DNA of 33,061 bases from Leptolyngbyaceae cyanobacterium MO_188.B28. GTDB taxonomy: Bacteria > Cyanobacteriota > Cyanobacteriia > Phormidesmidales > Phormidesmidaceae. Every line of letters starts with the position of its first letter. Positions within the stretch are counted from its first letter, which is position 1. Positions 1 to 6,945 of this stretch are shown piece by piece. The notes beneath the pieces were generated by a model. That model was given only the letters and a program-made list of their open reading frames with translations. It had not been told where the DNA came from and did not search any database. The stretch covers positions 1 through 33,061 of the forward strand of contig JASJDH010000033.1 of assembly GCA_030065175.1 (NCBI GenBank), given 5' to 3'. Both the position numbers and the translations under genes were made by a program.

Positions 1-1
1 C

Positions 2-3000
2 ATTTCCTATTCCCTAAGCGACTCTGAATTTGCTCGTAAGCTCAACAACGCTCTGCAAACACAGGGTAAAAAGACCTGGTTTGATCAAGAAAGTATTGCA
101 GCAGGCACTGCGGACTTTGAGCAGGAAATTTATGCAGGTATTGAGAGGTCAGACAATTTTTTGTTTGTCCTCTCGCCCCAGGCCGTTGCTTCACCCTATT
201 GCGATCGTGAAGTTGAACACGCCGCCCGTCTCAATAAGCGATTCATCACCGTGTTGCATCGGCAGGTTAACCCGAAGGCGCTACCCCCGGCGCTGGCCAA
301 AGTCCAATGGGTTAATTTCAGCCAGATCAGCGATCAGTTTTATACCGGGTTTAACCAGGTAATTCGCATTCTGGAGACTGATCGCGACCACGTACAGCGC
401 CACACCCAGATATCCCTTCAGGCGCTACAGTGGCTAGAGAAAAATCAGAGTCCAGACTTACTCTTGCGAGGCGGAGAACTCGAGGCCGACCAAGCCTGGT
501 TCACGGAGGCCAAGCGAAGCCAAAAACATCCCCCGCCTACAGATTTACAAAAAACCTATATGCAGGCGAGTGAGGCGGCCCACCAAGCGGCGATTCGAGA
601 AGATCAAAGGCGGCGACGACTGCTGCAGTCCTTACTCGGTTTGATGACCGTCGCCTTTGTGGGCGCCTTGGGGGTGAGTATTTATGCAGTCTCACAAAAA
701 CAACTCGCAGACAAATTTCTGCGCGGACAAATTGGCTTATTAAGCGACCAGACCCATTCATTGGTGCAGAACGGACACGACTTCGACGCCTTGCTACAGG
801 CTACCCATGCGGGCCATTTGCTGCATAATTCAGGGAATATGGAGCTTGAAACCGTAACCAGGGTAGTGAATGCACTGCAGGAATCTCTGATTTGGGTAAA
901 GGCGCGCAATCGCGTCAAGGCCCATACCCACGAAATTCAGGCCATGTCCCTCAGCCCAGACGGGCAGCTCATCGCCACGGCGAGTCAGGATAAAACAGTC
1001 AAAATTTGGGGACAGGATGGGCGATTAATTCAAACCCTGCCCCATGGAAACATAGTGGAGGGAGTCAGATTTACCCCTGACGGTCAACATATTGTGACCC
1101 ACAGTCGCGATAGCACTGTCAGGCTGTGGACCCGTCAAGGAGAACTCAAGCTTGAAAGCCCCTACGAAGCAGATATTTGGAGCCTAGATATCAGTCCCGA
1201 TAGCCAGTGGGCGGCGGTGGGCGGTAAACGCGGACAGGTGCAAATCCTGCGGCTTGAAGATGGCCGCTCCGTGCAAACCTTCTCCTATAATCGGCCGGTA
1301 GAAGGCATTCGATTCAGTCCAGACGGCGCCTATTTAGCAAGTTGGGACAGCCAAGGCAATACCTTTAAGCTTTGGAATCGGGATGGAACGCTACAGCATA
1401 CTCTGGAGCACCCATTGGTGTGGGAGGTGATCTTTAGCCCTAACGGTCAAACCATAGCGACCCGTAGCAAGGATGGCGTGGTGAAAGTATGGTCCATCAC
1501 GGGTGAGGAAAGGTACACCCTAGATTTAGAATCCACCGTCTTTGAATTTATCTTTAGCCCAGACAGTCAGCAGTTGGCCACAGCGACTAGCAGCGGGGAA
1601 GTGCAACTGTGGCGCGTGGAGACTGGACAAGCACTGAAGGCGTTTAAGAAAAATTCGGGAGGATTTACCGACAGCGCCCACGGGGGAAAGATTAACAGCA
1701 TCTACTTTGGCCCCAACGGTCAAACCTTGGTGACCGCTAGCAGCGACTACACCGTTAAAGTCTGGAGCCTCACCGGCCAAGAGCTGCATCGTTTTCAACA
1801 TCAGTCGGAGGTATGGGAGGCGATCCCCTCTCCAGATGGCCGCTGGATTGTCAGCTATGACAACCAGTCCCTACTCAGGATATGGGATCTGGAGCGCCAA
1901 CCAGCTGTTCCCTTGAAGGGACATACCTTAGTGGTGACGAGAAGCTACTTTAGCCCTGATGGGCAATCGCTCGGCACCACGAGTCAGGATGGTCAGTTAA
2001 TTCTCTGGAGCCGGGAAGGTCATCAGCTTAAAACCTTAACCAACGAAGGGATACCCCTCAGAGATTTTAAATTTAGCGGCGACAGACAGCTGATCGCGAC
2101 TGGCGGGGGCAATGGGTTAGCAAAGCTGTACCAACTGGATGGAAACTTACTGCAAGCGCTCAGGCACGATAGCAGCGTTGTCAAGATCCAGATCAGCCCA
2201 GACGCCCAGCTCATCGCCACTTACCAAGACAATTCGATGGTTAAGCTGTGGTCAGTTGAGGGACAGCTTTTGAGGACCCTGGAAGAACAATATAGCCCCA
2301 TGTTCAGTTCAGATGGACAGCTGTTAATTACAGTTCAAGCAGGGAACGTCCATTTGTGGCGGGTCGAAGATAAAGCGCCTTACCTCAATGAAAAATGCTT
2401 GCTCAAGGGGCCGCCGGAACTCAAAGTCATTAGGCAGGTCACCCTCAGCCCCAATGGCCGCACGTTGTTTACGGCCAATACCGACGGAACGGCCCGAGTG
2501 TGGAGCTTAGGCTGTGAGCAACGGTTGGTGCTCAAGCATGGGGGCAACGATGTGAAGGTTCTGGCGGTAGCGTCTAGTCAGGACGGGCAGATAATCGTGA
2601 CCGTGGGCAGCGACAACACCGCCAAACTCTGGTCACTAAACGGAGACCTGCGCAAAACGCTTAAAGGACACAAGGCTACAGTCTTTAAGGTGATGTTTAA
2701 TCCCAATGGCCAATCTTTTGCGACCGCCGCTAATGACCAAACTGTCAAAATCTGGAGTCTCCAGGGAGACCTGCTGAGAACTCTCCAGCATCCAAATGAA
2801 ATCCAACGGATTCAATATAGCGCTGACGGACGACAGTTGGTGGTCGCCCACGGCCAGACACCGACCCTTTGGAATCTAGACTCGGAGGTGCTGAAGCCGC
2901 TCTCAGAGCTGCAATCAGCTCGGAAGGAAAGACATCGTCGGTCAGCGCCGCTAACTCGATGGTCGCCGCAGGAGGAGAAAAAAGGGATAGCTGAGCATCC

Positions 3001-3118
3001 TGTATACCCTCTAATTCGACTAGAGAGTCTGATGCTGCAGGCGTGCGAATGGCTAAACCCCTATTTGGAACAGTTGGAGGAAGACAATCAGGATCAAGCG
3101 CTATGCAAAATCGAGTAG
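2..3118 (+). CDS. TIR domain - transmembrane - WD40 repeat protein, 5' partial
   Basis: The reading frame is open from the first bases of the window, so the true start lies upstream; about 1038 residues are visible. The first ~90 residues are a TIR domain: it starts at ISYSLSDSEFARKL, has the WFDQESI loop, and contains SPYCDREVEHA, where a Glu falls in the place of the NADase glutamate of enzymatic TIRs. A basic stretch followed by one hydrophobic helix (about nt 611-690) is a probable membrane anchor. From about nt 905 to 2900 I count 16 WD40 units of the SPDGQ..ATAS.D.TVKLW type, enough for two beta-propellers. The C-terminal tail with ACEWLNPYLEQL resembles the end of many cyanobacterial WD40 proteins. 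TIR proteins of bacteria often act in defence by NAD+ cleavage; sensing through the propeller is an inference. The gene ends 5 bp from the convergent folB. Confidence 0.9.
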   Translation: MSYSLSDSEFARKLNNALQTQGKKTWFDQESIAAGTADFEQEIYAGIERSDNFLFVLSPQAVASPYCDREVEHAARLNKRFITVLHRQVNPKALPPALAKVQWVNFSQISDQFYTGFNQVIRILETDRDHVQRHTQISLQALQWLEKNQSPDLLLRGGELEADQAWFTEAKRSQKHPPPTDLQKTYMQASEAAHQAAIREDQRRRRLLQSLLGLMTVAFVGALGVSIYAVSQKQLADKFLRGQIGLLSDQTHSLVQNGHDFDALLQATHAGHLLHNSGNMELETVTRVVNALQESLIWVKARNRVKAHTHEIQAMSLSPDGQLIATASQDKTVKIWGQDGRLIQTLPHGNIVEGVRFTPDGQHIVTHSRDSTVRLWTRQGELKLESPYEADIWSLDISPDSQWAAVGGKRGQVQILRLEDGRSVQTFSYNRPVEGIRFSPDGAYLASWDSQGNTFKLWNRDGTLQHTLEHPLVWEVIFSPNGQTIATRSKDGVVKVWSITGEERYTLDLESTVFEFIFSPDSQQLATATSSGEVQLWRVETGQALKAFKKNSGGFTDSAHGGKINSIYFGPNGQTLVTASSDYTVKVWSLTGQELHRFQHQSEVWEAIPSPDGRWIVSYDNQSLLRIWDLERQPAVPLKGHTLVVTRSYFSPDGQSLGTTSQDGQLILWSREGHQLKTLTNEGIPLRDFKFSGDRQLIATGGGNGLAKLYQLDGNLLQALRHDSSVVKIQISPDAQLIATYQDNSMVKLWSVEGQLLRTLEEQYSPMFSSDGQLLITVQAGNVHLWRVEDKAPYLNEKCLLKGPPELKVIRQVTLSPNGRTLFTANTDGTARVWSLGCEQRLVLKHGGNDVKVLAVASSQDGQIIVTVGSDNTAKLWSLNGDLRKTLKGHKATVFKVMFNPNGQSFATAANDQTVKIWSLQGDLLRTLQHPNEIQRIQYSADGRQLVVAHGQTPTLWNLDSEVLKPLSELQSARKERHRRSAPLTRWSPQEEKKGIAEHPVYPLIRLESLMLQACEWLNPYLEQLEEDNQDQALCKIE

Positions 3119-3123
3119 CCGCA

Positions 3124-3492
3124 TTAATGCTGCAATTGACTGCGGGTGATTTGGACCGAAATTTCGCCGCCAAAGTCGGGAATGGGAGCGGCTAATTTTG
3201 AGAGGGTGACTTGGATCTGGCTAAGTCGTGGGTCGGTGTGCAGACAGGCTTGGGCGATCGCACTAGCCAATTTCTCAATCAGTGCAAATTTTTCGGTTTT
3301 GATAATCTGCTGGGTGATGCGAATGATGTTGCGGTAGTCGCAGGTATCGGCGAGGCGATCGCTCTCTCCAGCTTTGGCAAGGTCCAGCCATAGGATGAGG
3401 TCTACTTCAAACCATTGACCGAGTACTTGTTCTTCAGGTAGGGCTCCCGTGTAGCCGTAGGCTCGAATGCCTTTAAGTTGAATGGTGTCCAT
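3124..3492 (-). CDS. folB: Dihydroneopterin aldolase
   Basis: The 122-residue product has the usual FolB length and sequence: it opens MDTIQLKGIRAYGYTGALPEE, where the conserved Tyr and the E-E pair of the family lie, followed by GQWFEVDLILWLDL, the CDYRNI segment, the LIEKLASAIA helix and the C-terminal KLAAPIPDFGGEISVQITR strand. FolB makes 6-hydroxymethyl-dihydropterin and glycolaldehyde from dihydroneopterin in folate synthesis and forms octamers in the cytoplasm. It converges with the TIR-WD40 gene with only 5 bp between stop codons, and is the one clear housekeeping gene in an accessory region. The ATG start at 3492 fits the family's start exactly. Confidence 0.93.
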   Translation of the reverse strand: MDTIQLKGIRAYGYTGALPEEQVLGQWFEVDLILWLDLAKAGESDRLADTCDYRNIIRITQQIIKTEKFALIEKLASAIAQACLHTDPRLSQIQVTLSKLAAPIPDFGGEISVQITRSQLQH

Positions 3493-3542
3493 GTTTGTCT
3501 AAGCGACTCCTATCGTTCTGGCCCTTTGGCCCTCTCCCTAAA

Positions 3543-3567
3543 TCCCTCTCCCAGTTTGGGAGAGGGA
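3543..3567. repeat. Short palindromic repeat, CCCTCTCCCA type
   Basis: A perfect 11-bp inverted repeat (TCCCTCTCCCA / TGGGAGAGGGA) with a 3-base loop lies upstream of folB, preceded by a related CCCTCTCCC at about 3531. It belongs to a class of short intergenic repeats that I recognise from many cyanobacterial genomes. It could also form an RNA hairpin, but it has no clear U-run. Confidence 0.75.
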
Positions 3568-3629
3568 CTTTGAAGTAAGTGGAGAGGGATTTTAATTGGG
3601 CAGAGAAGGATTGTGGACTAACAAGAATA

Positions 3630-3660
3630 GGCAAAGGGCAAGCTCGCGCCCATCGCACCC
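3630..3660. repeat. Dispersed repeat GGCAAAGGGCAAG, copy 1
   Basis: This stretch is closely related to positions 6747-6778: both read GGCAAAGGGCAAGC, then CG, CCCATC.CA and CC. It is a dispersed intergenic repeat with no coding potential. Confidence 0.6.
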
Positions 3661-3671
3661 ACCCCACCCAA

Positions 3672-3971
3672 CTAGTTTGTTCTATCAACTTCAATTTCGG
3701 CATGATAACTAAACCCGTCGTCCCAGAATTTTGATTCCTGTCCCAGTGGAATATTGAATTTATCTGAGCCTGGTTGGCATAAGAGTTTTACAGAAGTAAC
3801 CTTCAAATCTATGTCTTCTGTTTCATCGGCATCTGGGTCTGGCAGGTAAAAATAGAGAAGGATATCCCCAACTCTTGGTATGACGGGAAGGAGGATACTA
3901 TCTTCTTTTTTATTAATTTGCTGCTTCAGCGTTCCAAAGTCTCGAATCCAGATTCTGTAGATGGAAGACAT
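3672..3971 (-). CDS. Hypothetical protein, downstream partner of Trypco1 gene
   Basis: This 99-residue protein starts at ATG 3971 (MSSIYRIWIRDFGTLKQQ). An upstream TTG at 4010 in the same frame would overlap the preceding gene and is less likely. It is acidic in the middle (DPDADETEDIDLKV) and alternates hydrophobic and polar residues as a beta-rich domain would; there is no signal peptide or membrane segment. I do not recognise the family. It begins 13 bp after the stop of the Trypco1 gene and is most likely cotranscribed with it, so it may be a partner in the same conflict-type system; that is inference from position only. Confidence 0.65.
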   Translation of the reverse strand: MSSIYRIWIRDFGTLKQQINKKEDSILLPVIPRVGDILLYFYLPDPDADETEDIDLKVTSVKLLCQPGSDKFNIPLGQESKFWDDGFSYHAEIEVDRTN

Positions 3972-3984
3972 ATTGTTTTGCCTG

Positions 3985-4368
3985 CTACGGCCTGTTTTGA
4001 GGACGAACAAATTTTAGGGTGATTCCGCCAGTATTGCCTAACTTGCCTCCGTTACCTACTAAACTTACTTGGCCTTCGGCGTTGATTTCTACTGAGAGTT
4101 CTACTTCGTTGAGTTGCAGGCCAGTTTGGGTGGTGGCTTGGTCGAAGAGGTCGTTGACGATCGCAAGCATGCCTTGCATTTGGGTTTTGAGGGCTTGGGC
4201 GTCGAGGGGAACGCGCTGGCGCTTGGCGATTTTTTTGACGGCTTCGATGCCTCGGCTGGGACCGAAGCCGCCGCCGCGATCGCTGCTGGATCGACGGCCT
4301 TCGATTTCAATAGGTTCTTCTGCGTCTTCGGTTTCAGTAACGATCCAGAGGGTGTTTTCGTCGGCCAT
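3985..4368 (-). CDS. Trypsin-co-occurring domain 1 (Trypco1 / CU044_2847 family) protein
   Basis: The start is the ATG at 4368 (MADENTLWIVTETEDAEEP), which has an AGGAG 9 bases upstream; the longer open frame to 4548 runs through repeat DNA and lacks a ribosome site. The 127-residue product has the CU044_2847 pattern: an N-terminal strand, a Gly/Ser-rich linker (SSSDRGGGFGPSRG), a helical segment, and a C-terminal NEVELSVEINAEGQVSLV ... GGITLKF strand pair. This domain is known from comparative genomics to sit beside trypsin-like or caspase peptidases and other effectors in bacterial conflict systems, with an unknown biochemical role. No trypsin gene is adjacent here; the nearest candidate partners are the small gene downstream, the TIR-WD40 gene at the left edge and the caspase-FGE remnant at 7-8.8 kb. 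Confidence 0.8.
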   Translation of the reverse strand: MADENTLWIVTETEDAEEPIEIEGRRSSSDRGGGFGPSRGIEAVKKIAKRQRVPLDAQALKTQMQGMLAIVNDLFDQATTQTGLQLNEVELSVEINAEGQVSLVGNGGKLGNTGGITLKFVRPQNRP

Positions 4369-4420
4369 TGGAACAGGGCTCCTCTCGTTGGGGAAATGGG
4401 GTGGCGTAGATTGACAATCA

Positions 4421-4487
4421 ATAGAGGCAGAGCCTCTTGCAAATTTCTGGGTTCCAGGGAATAGAGGCAGAGCCTGAGGCTCTGCCT
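4421..4487. repeat. Direct repeat plus perfect palindrome GGCAGAGCC type
   Basis: The 15-mer ATAGAGGCAGAGCCT occurs at 4421-4435 and again at 4461-4475, exactly 40 bp apart. The second copy continues into a perfect palindrome, AGGCAGAGCCT (4465-4475), one base, AGGCTCTGCCT (4477-4487). It fills the gap between the HicB stop and the Trypco1 start and resembles other cyanobacterial intergenic repeats. Confidence 0.75.
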
Positions 4488-4547
4488 GCGCGCCAGGGAC
4501 GGCGTAGTTGAGGGGCTTAGCATCCATTCGGCGAAGACACTCGCCCA

Positions 4548-4748
4548 TCAGACGATTACCTCACAGGTAATTGCGCCAGATTGCAATTCGATGGGAGCAG
4601 GTTCAAGATAAAGCGAGATCGCTTCCTGAATATTTGAGATCGCTTCGGCTTGGCTTTCACCACAAGAAGTGCAGCCAGGAAGCTCAGGACACCAAACTGC
4701 CCAGTCATTTGTCTCTGGATCTGGCTCAAGAATTACACGCCACTTCAT
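4548..4748 (-). CDS. HicB-family antitoxin-like protein
   Basis: The 66-residue product (MKWRVILEPDPETNDWAVWCPELPGC...) is the partly degraded RNase-H-like HicB fold: a strand, the W.V.CPELPGC loop, SCGESQAEAISNIQEAISLYLE helix and a short tail. HicB proteins neutralise HicA mRNA interferases, but no hicA is present here. The ATG at 4748 is preferred, with GGAGG about 15 bases upstream inside the end of the previous gene; a GTG at 4760 in the same frame overlaps that gene's stop codon. The pairing of a solitary HicB with an Uma2 gene directly upstream is a common cyanobacterial arrangement, suggesting a shared transcript. Confidence 0.8.
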   Translation of the reverse strand: MKWRVILEPDPETNDWAVWCPELPGCTSCGESQAEAISNIQEAISLYLEPAPIELQSGAITCEVIV

Positions 4749-4759
4749 ACTAAAAGTCA

Positions 4760-5338
4760 CTAGCCTCCAAGAACATTTGCGTAGAGGTCCCTTAGTTCAA
4801 GGGTAACTGGCATAGACGATAGCGTCACCTTGGAGTCCACACCACTATATTCTGTGAACAGCCATTGATATTCAGACTGCTTTACAAATTGCTCTACATG
4901 GTATCTGTCTTGGGCAATCAGCAAATATTCTTGCAGCGTGGGAATTGTGCGATAGGCCTCGAACTTGTCGCCTCGGTCGTAGCTTGCCGTGGAATCAGAC
5001 AACACCTCTGCAATCATCAGTGGATTGGTCACGGTATCTTTGCGGCCTGGTTTAAGTTCGACTGGATCTGCGATCGCCATCACATCTGGATAGGTATACA
5101 GATCTACTGCCGGAATCCAAAGTCGCTGATCGGTGACAAAGACGCTGTAGGGCTTGCCCCGTAAGCCAAACCACAACACTGCATTCAACGCAGTCGCAAT
5201 TTTATTGTGCTCAGGCGCTCCACCAGTCCTGGGGACAATTTCTCCGTTGCGATATTCGTTGCGAATGTCAGACTGAATTTCCAGCACCAGATAGTCTTCG
5301 GCAGTGTGGGTTGTGAGTTGGTTAGCTGCGATCGCCAT
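4760..5338 (-). CDS. Uma2-family (DUF820) putative restriction endonuclease-like protein
   Basis: The 192-residue protein has the full Uma2 layout: the TAEDYLVLE opening, the EYRNGEIVPRTGGAPEHNKIATAL segment, the VFVTDQRLWIP strand, PDV with its acidic residue, the MIAEVLSDST strand with the catalytic Glu, YDRGDKFEAYRTIPTLQEYLLI, and a C-terminal strand region. Uma2 proteins have a PD-(D/E)XK nuclease fold and are expanded in cyanobacteria; their role is unsettled. All the core acidic positions seem present, so the gene looks intact. It overlaps or abuts the hicB-like gene downstream. Confidence 0.87.
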   Translation of the reverse strand: MAIAANQLTTHTAEDYLVLEIQSDIRNEYRNGEIVPRTGGAPEHNKIATALNAVLWFGLRGKPYSVFVTDQRLWIPAVDLYTYPDVMAIADPVELKPGRKDTVTNPLMIAEVLSDSTASYDRGDKFEAYRTIPTLQEYLLIAQDRYHVEQFVKQSEYQWLFTEYSGVDSKVTLSSMPVTLELRDLYANVLGG

Positions 5339-5384
5339 AATCTACGTTACCTTCAGCACATCAAAGACGCTTACTTTCCTAGGA

Positions 5385-6077
5385 TTATTCAAGTTGGAGC
5401 GTCTGAATGTAGGCGATGTGTTCTGGCGTGTTTAGGGTTGTTTGCAATCGGTTGAAGACAGTCGCCAGATCCCAATTCTGCATTGCATCGACATCCAGGG
5501 ATAGCCCTGGAAAAATCCAACTGTGGATCAGCCTGTTTGCGTCTGGCTATCCCCGGATGTACTCGCTATCCTCCAAGCGATACCAGACAATTTCATTTTC
5601 ATAAATCTGCCAAACTACATATCTCTTGGACGCCATTGCGACGATACACGTTGAGTTTAGCGTTCAGATCATAATCAGATCATAAGAGGCGCTGCTGGCG
5701 GCAATCTCGACGATTAGCTCAGGAGCGCCCTCGATGTAGTCATCTTCGGTAATGTGCGATCGCCCGCCCACTTCGGGCTCAATCCGCAGGAGCGCATCGG
5801 GCTGGGTCTCATCATCCAGATCTAATCGCACTGTCGTGTTATCGGCTAAGTTCGTGCCTGGGGCGGCTGCATGGTAAACCGCTAGCCAGCCGATAATCAG
5901 GGCGTGGGGATTGCCGTGCTGCTGAGCGCAAACCGCAGGAGCCAGGTAGACAACCCCTTCAATTAATTCTGCTTTCTTCAAACGCGGCATCGTGGCGTAG
6001 CGGCGTTCAAATTCTGCGCGGGTGAGGCGATCGCCGTTTTCTAACAGAGGTGCTTTGTCAGGATGGAGGGCAACCAT
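5385..6077 (-). pseudogene. Uma2-family gene, disrupted by an 11-bp tandem duplication, a 1-bp insertion and a nonsense codon
   Basis: The first 137 codons (6077-5664) encode a normal Uma2 N-terminal half: LENGDRLTRAEFERRYATMP, ELIEGVVYLAP, DNTTVRLDLDDE and EGAPELIVEIAASSASYDL. At 5664-5685 the bases AGATCATAATC are tandemly repeated, which shifts the frame and gives a stop. Without the extra copy the frame reads NAKLNVYRRNGVQE, the expected continuation. A single extra A near 5622 then restores the original frame, giving VVWQIYENEIVWYRLEDSEY. Next comes an in-frame TAG where a sense codon is expected, and then the remaining family C-terminus (WIFPGLSLDVDAMQNWDLA ... PEHIAYIQTLQLE) to a TAA at 5385. 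The whole ancestral gene is therefore recognisable, but broken. Confidence 0.88.
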
Positions 6078-6250
6078 TGACAGTCAAATCAAGGAGGGTG
6101 TCTAAATTGTGTCATGGGGGATTTCTAAGGGGTAGTGTAATCCAGGTTCCCTTCTCCAATTCTGATGTCTACTCTTGTAGTAGGAATTTTCCTAGAAGCT
6201 ATACTCAATGTTTTGCAGCAAAACTCATCTTAAGTGGAGGTATCGCTGCT

Positions 6251-6553
6251 ATGAACTCAGAAAAGCAGAGCATTCAACCCTCAATTGAGACTAGGCTTGA
6301 GGATAAAACGGTTTCAGCAGGGCGGCCTGTGGCGGAAATTTTCATACAGGCATTGATAGGCGCTGGTGTGGGATTGCTAATGAGTGCGCTGCTCATTGCT
6401 ATCTATCGGTGGGTTTGGCATGTAGAGGTGTCTTTGAAAGACGCAATGCTTTTGAGTGGAGGATTTTGCCTTTATTGTGGAATTCTGTCTGCTTGGCTAG
6501 TGAAGAGATTCTGGCGATTGCTTGTGGCTTTGTTGGAAAGTCTTTCAGCTTAA
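6251..6553 (+). CDS. Small two-helix membrane protein, hypothetical
   Basis: The start at ATG 6251 has GGAGG at 6236-6240, ten bases upstream, and is preferred over the longer open frame that begins at 6050 inside the divergent Uma2 pseudogene. The 100-residue product has a polar N-terminal third (MNSEKQSIQPSIETRLEDK) and two hydrophobic segments, around IFIQALIGAGVGLLMSALLI and LLSGGFCLYCGILSAWLV, with Arg/Lys at their ends. It has no recognised domain. It stands alone between the decayed Uma2 gene and a repeat-filled spacer, so its role is unknown. A possible -10 (TATACT, 6200-6205) lies upstream, but with a poor -35. Confidence 0.65.
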   Translation: MNSEKQSIQPSIETRLEDKTVSAGRPVAEIFIQALIGAGVGLLMSALLIAIYRWVWHVEVSLKDAMLLSGGFCLYCGILSAWLVKRFWRLLVALLESLSA

Positions 6554-6589
6554 TGGGCCTAATCCAACTCCCTTTAGTCTTTTCTTGTT

Positions 6590-6690
6590 CCTAAGCTGGA
6601 GCTTAGGAATACTCACAGGCTTGAAGCTCTAGCTTTCGGCGGAAAGGAAGCTGGAGCTTCAAACTGGCGTTCCCAAACTGGAGCTTGGAA
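6590..6690. repeat. Cluster of short palindromes built on AAGCTGGAGCTT
   Basis: Three related palindromes occur in 100 bp: CCTAAGCTGGAGCTTAGG (6590-6607, perfect 8-bp arms), GAAGCTGGAGCTTC (6647-6660, perfect) and an imperfect TTCCCAAACTGGAGCTTGG (from 6670). A variant GAAGCTCTAGCTTT is at 6623. The spacer 6554-6945 otherwise holds only the dispersed repeat at 6747 and the palindrome at 6908; I see no gene in it. Confidence 0.75.
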
Positions 6691-6746
6691 ACGAGGAGCG
6701 AAATCCGACGGAACCGGATGTAAGGAGTTATGAGCAACTGTAACAT

Positions 6747-6778
6747 GGGCAAAGGGCAAGCCCGTACCCATCACATCC
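6747..6778. repeat. Dispersed repeat GGCAAAGGGCAAG, copy 2
   Basis: Related to 3630-3660, differing at a few positions in the second half. It lies in the non-coding spacer downstream of the caspase-FGE remnant. Confidence 0.6.
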
Positions 6779-6907
6779 ATATAGCCAAATTAGATGGGCT
6801 CCTTCTACTTTGAGCATCCTACAGACCGTGTAAGCTTCCAAATCTCAGTTCTTTTACCCCCCTTTTTGGCAAAAGAATTTTGATCGCGCAAAGTGCGAGG
6901 GAAATAT

Positions 6908-6927
6908 TTTTCTCTTTAAAGAGAAAA
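6908..6927 (-). terminator. Perfect 20-bp palindrome after the caspase-FGE stop codon
   Basis: TTTTCTCTTT directly abuts its complement AAAGAGAAAA. It begins about 20 bases after the stop codon of the minus-strand caspase-FGE gene and is followed on that strand by an A/T-rich run, so a terminator role is plausible. The arms are A/T-rich and there is no ready loop, so it is not a textbook terminator. Confidence 0.5.
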
Positions 6928-6945
6928 GTAGAGGAGAGCAAAGGG

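Noticed and set aside
2745-3173. 142-codon minus-strand frame overlapping the TIR-WD40 end and folB
   Set aside because: It is antisense to the WD40 C-terminal region, overlaps folB's end, and its translation has no domain-like pattern.
3473-3703. 76-codon minus-strand frame upstream of folB
   Set aside because: It runs through the CCCTCTCCCA palindrome and the dispersed repeat; its residues come from repeat DNA.
3985-4548. Longer 187-codon version of the Trypco1 protein
   Set aside because: The extra 60 codons run through the GGCAGAGCC repeats, and the ATG at 4368 has a good AGGAG site.
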